Assembly (NCBI GenBank): GCA_951812625.1
Contig: CATOSP010000004.1
Coordinates: 248,001-312,000, forward strand
Direction: 5' to 3'
Origin: an uncultured Dehalococcoidia bacterium
GTDB taxonomy: Bacteria > Chloroflexota > Dehalococcoidia > Lucifugimonadales > UBA3495
Length of the DNA stretch: 64,000 bases
The first letter of the stretch is position 1, and each line of letters begins with the position of its first letter. The notes beneath the pieces were generated by a model. That model was not told the DNA's origin, searched no databases, and was given only the letters and a program-made list of their open reading frames with translations. The position numbers and the translations under genes are program-made. Below, piece by piece: positions 47,601 through 56,883 of the stretch.

Positions 47601-48185
47601 GTGGCAACAAAGAATGATGACATGCAGACCCCCGAGGACGTGCTGGCGGAAACTGGGCGGAAGATGGATCGGGCCATCGAAGCTCTGCAGCGTGACCTCA
47701 ACACACTCCGCACTGGCAGGGCCACCCCATCTTTGATTGAGAACGTATCCGTCGAGTACTACGGGACACCCACCCCATTGAAGCAGATCGCCTCGATATC
47801 GGCGCCAGATGCCCGGGCAATCATGGTCCAGCCGTGGGACAAGCAGTCTCTACGGGACATTGAGCGCGCCCTGCTCAGGTCTGAGATGGGGTTCAACCCA
47901 TCCAACGACGGGAACAACATCACAGTACCTATTCCTCCGCTTACCCAGGAAAGGCGGCAGGAATTAGTCCGGTTGCTGAAGCGTAAGCTTGAAGACGGAA
48001 AGGTTTCCGTGCGCAACGTACGTCGGGATGGCCAAGATACCCTGCGTAAGATGGAGCGGGACAAAGCTATTTCCCAGGATCAGAACCGCCGTGCGCAAGA
48101 CCAGTTGCAGAAGGCAACCGACAACCACACCAAGCTGATCGACCAAGTAGGGAGCGACAAAGAAGCGGAAATCATGCAGGTCTAG
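47601..48185 (+). CDS. frr: Ribosome recycling factor
   Basis: 194 residues from the GTG at 47601, which has GGGAGGG about seven bases upstream; ATG at 47622 is an alternative. The body shows LNTLRTGRATPSLIENVSVEYYGTPTPL, then MVQPWDKQSLRDIERALL, NPSNDGNNITVPIPPLTQERR and KDNHTKLID-type C-terminus. It splits post-termination ribosomes with EF-G. It starts two bases after pyrH ends. Confidence 0.94.
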   Translation: MATKNDDMQTPEDVLAETGRKMDRAIEALQRDLNTLRTGRATPSLIENVSVEYYGTPTPLKQIASISAPDARAIMVQPWDKQSLRDIERALLRSEMGFNPSNDGNNITVPIPPLTQERRQELVRLLKRKLEDGKVSVRNVRRDGQDTLRKMERDKAISQDQNRRAQDQLQKATDNHTKLIDQVGSDKEAEIMQV

Positions 48186-48257
48186 CCGGATGCAGCCCCC
48201 GAAACCTGGCGCAACCGCCGAGGGCTGCTCGAAATGTCTGCCGAGGGCTGTTGCTAA

Positions 48258-49019
48258 ATGACCGGTGCCGCTAGACCTCCCGTCGATCAGGAACGGGGTC
48301 AGACGTGCCAATCGGCTCGCGCGACCGTTCCCGGACACGTGGCCATCATCATGGACGGCAACGGCCGCTGGGCGAAGCAACGTGGCCTTCCCCGCCTCGA
48401 GGGGCACCGTGTAGGTGTGGAGCGCATCCGAAACATCCTAGAGACGCTGACCCAACGCGGTGTTCGATACGTTACCCTATACGCCTTCTCCACCGAGAAC
48501 TGGTACCGTCCTCCGGAGGAGGTAGAAGGAATACTGGAGATCCTGCACCAGGCGCTGCGGGAGCAGGTCCAATCTCTTCACGAAAGCAACGTCCGGGTCG
48601 TTCATGTCGGCAAGGTTGATCGCCTTGACCCGCGCCTCCAAGAACAGGTTGCCTCGGCGCAACGTCTGACCTGCGACAATACGGGAATCACCCTCAACGT
48701 GGCTTTTGACTACGGGGGCCGGGAGGAGATACTGGAGGCCGTGAGGCGGATAATCCGCGACGGCGTGCCGGAGGAAGCTGTGGATGAGAGGTTGTTCCGC
48801 ACCTACCTGTTCACCCATGATTCCCCCGACCCGGACCTGATAATCCGCACCGGCGGCGAGTTGCGCATCAGCAACTTTCTTCTGTGGCAGTCAGCCTATA
48901 GCGAGTATTACCACACTCCCACCCTCTGGCCAGACCTGGGCTCGGATGAAGTAGAGCGGGTACTGGAGGAGTTCACCCGCCGCCAGCGGCGTTTCGGCAG
49001 AGTCGACCCCGAGGGCTGA
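48258..49019 (+). CDS. uppS: Undecaprenyl diphosphate synthase (cis-prenyltransferase)
   Basis: 253 residues. The first 26 residues are a non-conserved leader; then HVAIIMDGNGRWAKQRGLPRLEGH (about 27-50, catalytic Asp in MDGN), LYAFSTENWYRP, and SDPDLIIRTGGELRISNFLLWQSAYSEYYHTP near the C-terminus. It makes the lipid carrier for cell-wall sugars by adding isopentenyl diphosphate to farnesyl diphosphate. cdsA starts three bases after its stop. Confidence 0.93.
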   Translation: MTGAARPPVDQERGQTCQSARATVPGHVAIIMDGNGRWAKQRGLPRLEGHRVGVERIRNILETLTQRGVRYVTLYAFSTENWYRPPEEVEGILEILHQALREQVQSLHESNVRVVHVGKVDRLDPRLQEQVASAQRLTCDNTGITLNVAFDYGGREEILEAVRRIIRDGVPEEAVDERLFRTYLFTHDSPDPDLIIRTGGELRISNFLLWQSAYSEYYHTPTLWPDLGSDEVERVLEEFTRRQRRFGRVDPEG

Positions 49020-49022
49020 TCC

Positions 49023-49844
49023 TTGCGCCCGCGGGTCCTGACTGCCCTGGTCGGCCTCCCGGTCCTGGTCGCCTCAATCTGGGCCGGAAGCCCTTGGCTC
49101 ACCCTAGTGGTGCTGGTAACCGCTGCTCTGGGGGTACGTGAGTTCTACCGTCTTACCCCACCGGGAGTCGGCCCCCTTTCAACAGGTCTCGGTGTCCTGT
49201 GGGTCGCCGCGATGGTGCTCGGGGCGCAGGCAGCCGACAGCACAGCCAGTTTCCTGCTCATTTCGACTATTGTCTGGGCTGCCGGGGCGTTTGTTGCCCT
49301 TTTGTGGCTGATCGCCCTGTACTCTGGGGAGCGCTATATTGTTGCTGGTGTCATGTTCCTCGTGGGACCCGTCTACGTCGGGTTCCTTCTGTCCCACGCC
49401 CTGCTACTCAGAGAAATCGGTGGGGCATCTGAAACTGGACGACTGTGGATCATGATGGCGGTGCTCGTCACCTTTGCCACCGACACCGGTGCCTTCTTGG
49501 TGGGGCGAACCGTGGGCCGCCGGCAGATGGCGCCAAGGATAAGCCCGGCAAAGACTTGGGAAGGCGCCCTCGGCGGGTTTGCTGCGGCCGTGGCGGTGGC
49601 GATCGCCTTGGGATTGTCGTTCGGACTGGACGCCCTCTGGTGGCAGACGGCAGTGATCGGTGCTACAGTGGGCGTGGTCGCCCAATGCGGAGACCTGCTT
49701 GAATCCGCTCTGAAGCGAATGTCGAATGTGAAGGATGCCGGTAGTATAATTCCTGGGCATGGCGGCATTCTTGACCGGCTCGACAGCGTCGTGATTTCCT
49801 TACCCGCGGTGTACTATCTGGTCGCTGCGGTTTTTGGACCATGA
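49023..49844 (+). CDS. cdsA: Phosphatidate cytidylyltransferase
   Basis: 273 residues with about eight membrane helices. The signature ISPAKTWEGALGG (about 177-189) and the C-terminal DLLESALKRMSNVKDAGSIIPGHGGILDRLDS carry the metal-binding acidic residues. It makes CDP-diacylglycerol from phosphatidate and CTP. Starts with TTG. Its stop overlaps the dxr start (ATGA, 4 bases). Confidence 0.92.
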   Translation: MRPRVLTALVGLPVLVASIWAGSPWLTLVVLVTAALGVREFYRLTPPGVGPLSTGLGVLWVAAMVLGAQAADSTASFLLISTIVWAAGAFVALLWLIALYSGERYIVAGVMFLVGPVYVGFLLSHALLLREIGGASETGRLWIMMAVLVTFATDTGAFLVGRTVGRRQMAPRISPAKTWEGALGGFAAAVAVAIALGLSFGLDALWWQTAVIGATVGVVAQCGDLLESALKRMSNVKDAGSIIPGHGGILDRLDSVVISLPAVYYLVAAVFGP

Positions 49845-50965
49845 AGAATATTGTGATTCTTGGCTCCACCGGGTCCATCGGAAGGCAGACCTTGGATGTC
49901 GTGCGCGCCTTCCCCGATGAGTTCCGGGTATTGGGTCTGGCGGCAGGGAACAACTCGGCGCTTCTGTCCGAGCAGGTGCGGGAGTTCCATCCTCACTATG
50001 CTTGGTCTATCAACCCTCCGGCGGGTCTGACCGCCGATGTCTCCCTCTTGGACATGGCCGAAATGGTCTGCCTGGAAGAGGCGGACTTGGTGATGATGGC
50101 TACTATCGGCAGCGTGGGGTTAATTCCCACCCTTCGCGCCCTGGAACAGGGGAAGACGGTGGCCCTGTGCAACAAGGAACCCATCGTCATGGCAGGGGAG
50201 ATTATCAAGGACTACGAAAGCCGCTACGGCGGCGCGGTGCTGCCGGTGGACAGCGAGCCCAGCGCCATCTGGCAATGCATCCAGGGGGAGAACGGGAATA
50301 TCCGCCGCCTGATGATTACCGCCTCGGGAGGGCCGTTCCGGGAAACTCCCCTTGAGGAACTTCCCGCCGTGACTCCTGAACGGGCACTCCAGCATCCCAC
50401 ATGGCGAATGGGTCGGAAGATTACCATCGACTCGGCGACCCTGATGAACAAGGCTTTCGAGGTCATCGAGTCCCACTGGCTGTTCGGAGTCCCTTGGGAA
50501 AACATCGAGGTTGTCGTACACCCCCAGAGCATGGTCCATTCGATGGTGGAGTTCGCAGATGGGTCCGTCAAGGCGCAGTTGGGGCCGCCGGATATGCGGT
50601 TGCCGATCCAGTACGCTCTGTTCTACCCACGTCGGCTTCCCAATGGCATGATCCCCCGCCTAGATACAGGGATTCCCCACTCGCTGACATTCCAGCCCCT
50701 GGAGCCGGAGCGCTTCCCCTGTTTCAGCCTGGCGGTGGACGCGGCCCGGAGCGGGGGCACATTCCCCGCAGTGCTCAGTGCAGCCGATGAAGTCGCGGTC
50801 AATGCTTTCCTGGACGGTCGCATCGGCTTCACCGGGATCTACGACGTGGTAGAAAAGGCTCTGTCTGCCCACGAATCATCCCCGTCGCCCGATGCGGATG
50901 ACGTGGTCAGGGCCGACCGCTGGGCCACCGAGTATGCCAATGGCATCACCGGCAAGCGGGGTTGA
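49841..50965 (+). CDS. dxr: 1-deoxy-D-xylulose-5-phosphate reductoisomerase
   Basis: 374 residues. NADPH-binding GSTGSIGRQTLDVVR (about 7-21), NKEPIVMAGE (about 107-116), the substrate-metal motif DSEPSAIWQCIQG (about 133-145), and the flexible loop/active-site region SGGPFRETPLEEL and HPTWRMGRKITIDSATLMNKAFEVIE. It converts DXP to MEP, the committed step of the MEP isoprenoid pathway, which links logically with ispG and uppS in this operon. Four-base overlap with cdsA. Confidence 0.94.
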   Translation: MKNIVILGSTGSIGRQTLDVVRAFPDEFRVLGLAAGNNSALLSEQVREFHPHYAWSINPPAGLTADVSLLDMAEMVCLEEADLVMMATIGSVGLIPTLRALEQGKTVALCNKEPIVMAGEIIKDYESRYGGAVLPVDSEPSAIWQCIQGENGNIRRLMITASGGPFRETPLEELPAVTPERALQHPTWRMGRKITIDSATLMNKAFEVIESHWLFGVPWENIEVVVHPQSMVHSMVEFADGSVKAQLGPPDMRLPIQYALFYPRRLPNGMIPRLDTGIPHSLTFQPLEPERFPCFSLAVDAARSGGTFPAVLSAADEVAVNAFLDGRIGFTGIYDVVEKALSAHESSPSPDADDVVRADRWATEYANGITGKRG

Positions 50966-51009
50966 GAAGCAGACTTGGTGCAGAAGCAACTGTGATTGGG
51001 TAGGGTTGT

Positions 51010-52614
51010 ATGGAATCTTTTCTGATAGCTGTCGGTGCGTTGGTCCCCATGTTGCTCATCTTGGTGGTTGTCCACGAGCTAGGACACTTCGTGACGGCAA
51101 GAAAACTCGGGGTCAAGGTGCTGGAGTTCGGGGTCGGGTTCCCGCCTCGGGCTTTTGGGATTTACACAGGACGAACTCAACTCCTCATTCACCCGGAAGC
51201 CGTCTTCCTAAACCTGGACGGCCCCGGGTCCTTGCACCGGGGTCAGCTAGTAAAAATTGCCTCCAGCGAAGATTCCAACGGTAATCTGGTAGCCCGCATT
51301 GTCGAGGCTCCTAGGACCGACGTTGGACTCAAGGACCGGATGCTGGGGAAAGCCACTATCAGCGATGGCTACGGTCCTGACAGTTGGCTGCGTCATGAGG
51401 GTAAGGTGCGCTCCGTGGGCGACGGTTCCTTTGTCGTCGCGGACATGCTGTACTCGGTCAACTGGACCCCCTTGGGCGGATTCGTCCGTCTGGCCGGGGA
51501 GAATAACCCTGACGTGCCGCGGAGCATGGCGTCCAAGGGCGTCGGCTCCCGGTTCCTGGTTTTGGTTGCAGGTCCCCTGATGAATGCCATTCTTCCTATT
51601 GCCCTGTTCACAATCCTGCTCATGCTCCCACAAGATGTCCAAGTGGGCCGGGTGGCGGTGACCGGTGTTGCCGATGGTTCCCCGGCGCAGGCTGCCGGGC
51701 TACGCCAGGGAGACATCGTAACCCACGCCGGTGGCCAGAAAGTGGAGAACATCAGGGACCTAGACCGGGCGGTCAACCTGAACGGCGGCTCGACAATGCA
51801 ATGGCGCATTGATCGCGGTGGTCGGGAGCAGGTAGTACAGGTCCAGCCCGCGTTCTCCAGGCCCGAGGGAAGGTGGGTTGCCGGTGTAGGGATCCGCAAC
51901 GTTGAGGGACGGGTAGTGGTCACCGATGTCCGGAGTGGTTCTCCTGCCGAGCTTGCCGGAATCAAGGCAGGTGACTCGGTGGTCAGCGTAGGTGGGCAGG
52001 CCATAGGCTCAATTGATCAGTTAACTACAGCAATCCAGGTCGGTGGAGGGGTTGGTTCAGACTGGGTGGTGGTGCGGGACGGGATAGACCGGGGGTTTGC
52101 GGTCATCCCGGAGTACCGGCAGCCTGAAGGCGAGATGTGGCTCACCGGGATTTCCACTGACGTCGTCGACGGCCGCATTGAGAAACGGTCCAGCCCTCCA
52201 TGGGTGGCCTTGGGTAACAGCTTTATCAACACCTGGGAGGTACTGGTCCTGCTGAAACAGGCCATCACCGGGGCCTTCTCCCAGGGCGGGGCGCCCCAGC
52301 TCTCCGGGCCGGTTGGCATCGCCCAGATGACGGGAGAGGTGACGCGTGAGGGCGGGTTCCAGGGGTGGATGGCCATCACCATCCTCCTCAGCATCAACCT
52401 GGCCATCCTGAACATACTTCCTATACCAATGCTGGACGGCGGCCGTCTGGTGTTCGTCGTGATCGAGTGGGTGCGGCGTGGTAAGCGCGTCCCCCCGGAG
52501 AAGGAAGGGGTGGTCCACCTTATAGGATTCGTGGTGCTGATCGGCCTGATAGTCCTGATAAGCGCCAACGACATCATGCGCTTGGTTCAGGGCCACAGTT
52601 TCCTGGGTGGGTAG
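51010..52614 (+). CDS. rseP: Site-2 protease (RseP family) with two PDZ domains and an insertion
   Basis: 534 residues, membrane. The zinc motif VVHELGHFV is in the first helix (about 20-28) and the C-terminal NILPIPMLDGGRL carries the other ligand (about 468-480). Two PDZ-like domains follow each other (about 205-285 and 290-370). Between the HELGH helix and the conserved WTPLGGFVRLAGE (about 155-167) about 90 residues are inserted that most homologues lack. RseP-type enzymes cleave transmembrane signal proteins after a first cut. The substrate here is unknown. Confidence 0.9.
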   Translation: MESFLIAVGALVPMLLILVVVHELGHFVTARKLGVKVLEFGVGFPPRAFGIYTGRTQLLIHPEAVFLNLDGPGSLHRGQLVKIASSEDSNGNLVARIVEAPRTDVGLKDRMLGKATISDGYGPDSWLRHEGKVRSVGDGSFVVADMLYSVNWTPLGGFVRLAGENNPDVPRSMASKGVGSRFLVLVAGPLMNAILPIALFTILLMLPQDVQVGRVAVTGVADGSPAQAAGLRQGDIVTHAGGQKVENIRDLDRAVNLNGGSTMQWRIDRGGREQVVQVQPAFSRPEGRWVAGVGIRNVEGRVVVTDVRSGSPAELAGIKAGDSVVSVGGQAIGSIDQLTTAIQVGGGVGSDWVVVRDGIDRGFAVIPEYRQPEGEMWLTGISTDVVDGRIEKRSSPPWVALGNSFINTWEVLVLLKQAITGAFSQGGAPQLSGPVGIAQMTGEVTREGGFQGWMAITILLSINLAILNILPIPMLDGGRLVFVVIEWVRRGKRVPPEKEGVVHLIGFVVLIGLIVLISANDIMRLVQGHSFLGG

Positions 52615-52710
52615 GGTTCGTGAGTTAGCGATGTTGATTACCATTGCCCGATAGTTCTGCCTCACATTGAGGATGCACCTCTAATCTCGGGTCTGTAGGG
52701 GCTGTTGTTA

Positions 52711-53841
52711 ATGAAGAAACGCAGAGTGACTAAGCCGGTTTCCGTCGGCGGAGTGCAGGTCGGCGGAGGCGCAGACATCACCGTCCAGTCGATGACCAAG
52801 ACCGACACTCGGGACATCGACGCCACAGTCCGCCAGATTCACGGCCTCGAAGAGGTGGGCTGCGAGATCATCCGCTGCGCTGTACCTGACATGCAGGCGG
52901 CCCTGGCAATGGCCGAGATCAAGAAGCAAATACGCATCCCCCTCATCGCGGACATTCACTTCCACTATCAGTTGGCCCTTGAATGCGCTAATGGCGGTGT
53001 CGACTGCCTGAGGCTCAACCCCGGCAATCTGCGCGACGAGGGTCAGGTCAAGCAGGTGGTGGAGGCCGCCAAGGATCGGGATATCCCGATACGCATTGGA
53101 GTCAACTTCGGCAGCCTGCCTCCGGTGGGCGGTATTGGCCGAACACGGGGCTTCTCCAGGCACATGGACCTGGTCAACAAGCTTCCCAAGGTCGGCGAGG
53201 AGCAGGAGGGAGAGTACAGCGTGGTCGACCACATGGTGGCCACCGCCCTCTGGGAGATTAGCCTGCTGGAAGCACAGGACTTCGACAAGATCAAGATCTC
53301 AATGAAAGCCTTCGACGTTCCGACCACGGTAGAGGCATACCGTCGGCTCAGCGAGATGGTCCCCTACCCGCTGCACTTGGGCATTACCGAGGCTGGTACG
53401 GTGCAGTCCGGTTCGATACGCACAGCCGTGGGCCTGGGCCTCCTGCTTTACGAGGGTATTGGGGACACCATCCGGGTGTCCCTGAGCGGCGATTCCCGGG
53501 ACGAGGTCGTAGCAGGTTTCGAGATTCTCAAGTCCCTGAACCTGCGCAGGAAGGGCGCAGTCCTCGTCGCCTGTCCAAGCTGCGGTCGCGCCGACGTGGA
53601 CGTCATCAAGCTGGCCAACGAGGTTGACGGCCTGCTGAGGTCCAGCGACAAGGAGGTCAAGGTCGCCGTTATGGGATGCGAGGTCAACGGTCCGGGTGAG
53701 GCTAAGGACGCCGACGTGGGCATAGCTGCCGGTGCCGGCCGGGCCGTCATCTTCCGCAAGGGCGAGAAGGTCCGGGTGGTGCCTGCAGAGGATATGCTGT
53801 CTGCCTTGATGGAGGAGGTCGAGAAGACCCCGGTCAGCTAG
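52711..53841 (+). CDS. ispG: 4-hydroxy-3-methylbut-2-en-1-yl diphosphate synthase
   Basis: 376 residues from the ATG at 52711 (AGGGG about ten bases upstream). TIM-barrel part with QSMTKTDTRD (about 24-33), IADIHFHYQLAL and NPGNLRDEGQVK; then the FeS domain with ligands Cys in VACPSCGRAD (about 289-297) and MGCEVNGPGEAKDADVG (about 319-335). It makes HMBPP in the MEP pathway using a 4Fe-4S cluster. It sits after rseP and before proS. Confidence 0.94.
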   Translation: MKKRRVTKPVSVGGVQVGGGADITVQSMTKTDTRDIDATVRQIHGLEEVGCEIIRCAVPDMQAALAMAEIKKQIRIPLIADIHFHYQLALECANGGVDCLRLNPGNLRDEGQVKQVVEAAKDRDIPIRIGVNFGSLPPVGGIGRTRGFSRHMDLVNKLPKVGEEQEGEYSVVDHMVATALWEISLLEAQDFDKIKISMKAFDVPTTVEAYRRLSEMVPYPLHLGITEAGTVQSGSIRTAVGLGLLLYEGIGDTIRVSLSGDSRDEVVAGFEILKSLNLRRKGAVLVACPSCGRADVDVIKLANEVDGLLRSSDKEVKVAVMGCEVNGPGEAKDADVGIAAGAGRAVIFRKGEKVRVVPAEDMLSALMEEVEKTPVS

Positions 53842-53858
53842 GAGTTTAAAAGCTGACG

Positions 53859-54142
53859 ATGGGTTCCCCAGGGGAACGTATCTCCCGGATTTAAGGTGTT
53901 ATCGAGCAGATAAACCAGCAGCAGGGCAGGCTGCAAGACCTGACCACGGAAATCATCAGGATGCTCGACAAGAAGGCCGATAAAACCGAGATGCGGTTGA
54001 TTTCGTGGTCACAGTCACTCTGATGATCGCACTGCTCTCTGTAGTGCTCGGTTTGTTGGGCGTAGCCTTGTCTAACGTCCAGGCGTCGGACGTATATCAA
54101 CCAAGAACTGAATCCCTTGACGTAGTGAGGGGCGGACCATGA
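53859..54142 (+). pseudogene. Broken coiled-coil/transmembrane micro-gene upstream of proS
   Basis: From the ATG at 53859 the frame reads MGSPGERISRI, hits TAA (53892-53894), then continues in the same frame as GVIEQINQQQGRLQDLTTEIIRMLDKKADKTEMR, a coiled-coil. It then changes frame, after which VVTVTLMIALLSVVLGLLGVAL (a membrane helix, from about 54005) runs to a TGA at 54140-54142 that overlaps the proS ATG. One nonsense codon and one frameshift break a small coiled-coil membrane protein of about 94 residues. A shorter peptide from 54005 could still be made. Confidence 0.5.
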
Positions 54143-55848
54143 GAGTTTCCCGGCTAGTGACCAAGAGCCTGCGCGACGACCCACCGGAGGCGGAGTCGGC
54201 CAGCCATCGGCTGATGTTGAAGGCAGGCCTGATATACCAGGTAGCGGCGGGAGTCTACTCCGCCCTGCCTCTGGCGTGGCGGTCTCTGCGCAAGATCGAG
54301 AACATAATCCGCGAGGAGATGGATGCTGCGGGCGGTCAGGAATTGCTGATGCCCGCCCTCCAGCCAATGGAGTTGTGGGAGCAGAGCGGGCGCAGGTCGG
54401 CCTTCGGCGAGAACCTCTTCTCTCTACAGGACCGCCGCGGCCGGGAGATGGCCCTCGCACCGACCCACGAAGAGGTCGTGACCAGTATTGTGCGGGCTAA
54501 CGTCCAGAGCTACCGGGACCTTCCCGTAATCCTGTACCAGATACAGACCAAGTTCCGCGACGAGCCTCGTCCCCGCGCGGGCCTGATCCGGGTGCGCGAG
54601 TTCGCTATGAAGGACGCCTACAGCTTCAACGCGGACGACGATAGTCTTGACGACAGTTACCAGGCAATGGCACAGGCATACCGCAACATCTACCGGCGGT
54701 GTGGCCTGCCCGTGCTGATGGCCGAGGCCGACAGTGGCGCCATTGGCGGCAAGGACTCCCACGAGTTCCTGCTCATCACTCCAACCGGCGAGGACACGGT
54801 AATCCATTGTGCCTCATGTCAGTACGCGGCCAATGCCGAGAAGGCCGAGGCAGTCTACCGAGAGCTTTCCCCTGAGCCTGAGCAGCCGCTGGAAGAGATT
54901 TCCACACCGGGGCTGAAAACCATCGCTGGCCTCGCCGACTTCCTGGACATCCCCGCGGAGAAGACCCTGAAGGCCGTATTCTACATGGCTGACGGCGCAC
55001 CAGTGTTCGTGACCATCCGCGGTGACCTGGAGGTCAATGAGGTCAAGTTGAAGAACGCCCTCCACGCCAACGACCTGCGAATGGCCTCCGATGCGGAGGT
55101 AGCGGAGGCGGGTCTGGTCGCCGGGTCGGCGTCGGCCATAGGACTGGAGGGGATAACCAGCGTCGGGGATCTCTCCATCTCCAGTGGCAACAACTTCGTG
55201 GTGGGGGCAAACAGGCCCGATTTTCATCTGCGGGGGGCCAACTACCCCCGAGACTTCAACGTGGACATTCAAACCGACATCACCCTGATTCAGCCTGGCC
55301 ATCTCTGCCCAAATTGTCGGACCCCACTGGATGCGGTACGCGGGATTGAGGTAGGCCACATCTTCAAATTGGGCACCGGATACGCTGAGTCCTTCGGGGC
55401 CACCTACCTGGATAGCGAGGGACAGCAGCAGACTATCACGATGGGGTGCTATGGCATCGGCGTGGGCAGACTCCTGGCCGCGGCCATCGAGCAAAACCAC
55501 GATGACGACGGCATAGTGTTCCCCGCGCCCATCGCACCCTATCAGGTGCACCTGGTGGGTCTGAACCTCACCGATGAAAGCGTGGCCGGGGAAGCGGAAA
55601 GGCTCTACCAACGCCTGGAGCTTGAAGGCGTGGACGTCCTATACGACGACCGCCCGGACCGGACGGCCGGGGTCAAGCTCAACGACGCCGACCTGCTGGG
55701 CTTGCCGATACGTTTGGTGGTCAGCCCTAGGAACCTGAGAAACGGCGCAGTTGAGATGAAGGAGCGCAAGGACAGCGAGGCCGTCATGGTGCCACTGGAT
55801 GAAGTTGCCACCAAGGTGCAGGAGTCGTTGAGCGCGTCAGTCCTGTAG
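54139..55848 (+). CDS. proS: Prolyl-tRNA synthetase (bacterial type)
   Basis: 569 residues. Class II motif 2 FRDEPRPRAGLIRVREFAMKDAYSF (about 137-161) and motif 3 GCYGIGVGRLLAA (about 434-446). Between them lies the bacterial INS editing domain (about 220-395) with KTIAGLADFLDIP and GLEGITSVGD. The anticodon-binding domain (about 470-569) ends the protein. It charges tRNA-Pro and clears mis-charged alanine. GAGGGG lies just before the ATG. Last gene of the rpsB-ispG cluster. Confidence 0.94.
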   Translation: MRVSRLVTKSLRDDPPEAESASHRLMLKAGLIYQVAAGVYSALPLAWRSLRKIENIIREEMDAAGGQELLMPALQPMELWEQSGRRSAFGENLFSLQDRRGREMALAPTHEEVVTSIVRANVQSYRDLPVILYQIQTKFRDEPRPRAGLIRVREFAMKDAYSFNADDDSLDDSYQAMAQAYRNIYRRCGLPVLMAEADSGAIGGKDSHEFLLITPTGEDTVIHCASCQYAANAEKAEAVYRELSPEPEQPLEEISTPGLKTIAGLADFLDIPAEKTLKAVFYMADGAPVFVTIRGDLEVNEVKLKNALHANDLRMASDAEVAEAGLVAGSASAIGLEGITSVGDLSISSGNNFVVGANRPDFHLRGANYPRDFNVDIQTDITLIQPGHLCPNCRTPLDAVRGIEVGHIFKLGTGYAESFGATYLDSEGQQQTITMGCYGIGVGRLLAAAIEQNHDDDGIVFPAPIAPYQVHLVGLNLTDESVAGEAERLYQRLELEGVDVLYDDRPDRTAGVKLNDADLLGLPIRLVVSPRNLRNGAVEMKERKDSEAVMVPLDEVATKVQESLSASVL

Positions 55849-55963
55849 GCCCGGCACCAGAGCATTTGGGCTCGACGGACCGGTTCTTCGCATCCTTGGT
55901 CCAAGGAAACGCTGAACAGCCCAACATGACTGGACCTCACGTCTCGATGTCTGCCGGTTACCC

Positions 55964-56527
55964 TCAGGAGCCGGGACGTTGCTCTAGGATGGAAAACAGG
56001 TAGCGCAGATTCTCCCGTAGCTCCGGAGCAAGTTGGTCCTGGTGGCTGGAGGCCAGTAGGGACAGCAACCGGAACTGGGCGACCAGATCCCCTGCCAGGG
56101 CCCGCTTCGCCTCGTCCATAGTCTCGCCCTCCACCGGCACCCGGATGCCGTTCAGGGGCAATTGGGTCCGTGACTCCCCCGCCCAGTACTTGTCCAGGCT
56201 GTCCATGATAATTATGGGTACGTCCCTGGAAATTACCATCTGGGCGTCTTCTGGCGAATCGGAAGGATGCAGGGCATCGACTATAACCTGGTTGACGTCG
56301 CTGTGGTTGAGGTGATACGTGGCCTTGTTGGGCAAGCTTGTGCCTATCAACCGCCAATCCCAGTCTGTGGGTGTGGCGTGGTCAACCCCCGGCTGCACCA
56401 CCACGGGGCAGGCCAGGTCCTCGGCAAGGGGACGGTCCTCCTGGGGACGGACCCTATCCGCCGCCCCCCCGTCGGCACGGTTGTATGGGGCAACGTTCTC
56501 AGTGGAGTCACCATTGCCTGGCAGCAT
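55964..56527 (-). CDS. Hypothetical protein linked to DUF3467 gene
   Basis: 187 residues from the ATG at 56527, which has GGAGG upstream. It starts two bases after the DUF3467 stop. No family is recognised. Features: a charged N-terminus, a PVVVQPGVDHATPTDWDWRLIGTSLP stretch around 50-75, ISRDVPIIIMDSLDKYW (about 109-125), and helical EAKRALAGDLVAQFRLLSLLASSHQDQLAPELRENLRYLFSI at the end. No signal peptide or membrane helix. The tight coupling suggests it works with the DUF3467 protein. Confidence 0.65.
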   Translation of the reverse strand: MLPGNGDSTENVAPYNRADGGAADRVRPQEDRPLAEDLACPVVVQPGVDHATPTDWDWRLIGTSLPNKATYHLNHSDVNQVIVDALHPSDSPEDAQMVISRDVPIIIMDSLDKYWAGESRTQLPLNGIRVPVEGETMDEAKRALAGDLVAQFRLLSLLASSHQDQLAPELRENLRYLFSILEQRPGS

Positions 56528-56529
56528 TA

Positions 56530-56883
56530 CTAGGCCTCCGGCTCGATTTCCCAAGCAGCATAGACCTGCTCTGGCAGTGTGATAGGGCCCACCGCCTCCT
56601 CGTACTCCCGCACGTGCTTGCTGGAAAGCAGAGCAATGGCCTTCAACATCTGGGGGCTTACCTTGATCCGCGCCCGCAGTATCGGCTCCCGCTCTTCCAT
56701 CTGTTCCCCAAAGAACAAGACGGCCGAGTAAAGGCTGCTGAAGATGTGCATCGAATCGCAATAGAAGGTGATCGGTTCTCCCGAGAACCCGTCGGTCGCC
56801 TGAGTATCGCCAGGGTTCACGTAGGTGTCTTCCTGGGGGACCTGGTCTTCCGGGGGAACGTAAGGACGCTGGACTATCGGCAT
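56530..56883 (-). CDS. DUF3467 family protein
   Basis: 117 residues from the ATG at 56883 (GGGAG six bases upstream; longer open frame rejected for lack of a site). The core ITFYCDSMHIFSSLYSAVLFFG and VSPQMLKAIALLSSKHVREYEEAVGPITLP matches the DUF3467 pattern of small, single-domain bacterial proteins. Function unknown. It is followed after two bases by a hypothetical gene on the same strand and faces away from pheS. Confidence 0.7.
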   Translation of the reverse strand: MPIVQRPYVPPEDQVPQEDTYVNPGDTQATDGFSGEPITFYCDSMHIFSSLYSAVLFFGEQMEEREPILRARIKVSPQMLKAIALLSSKHVREYEEAVGPITLPEQVYAAWEIEPEA

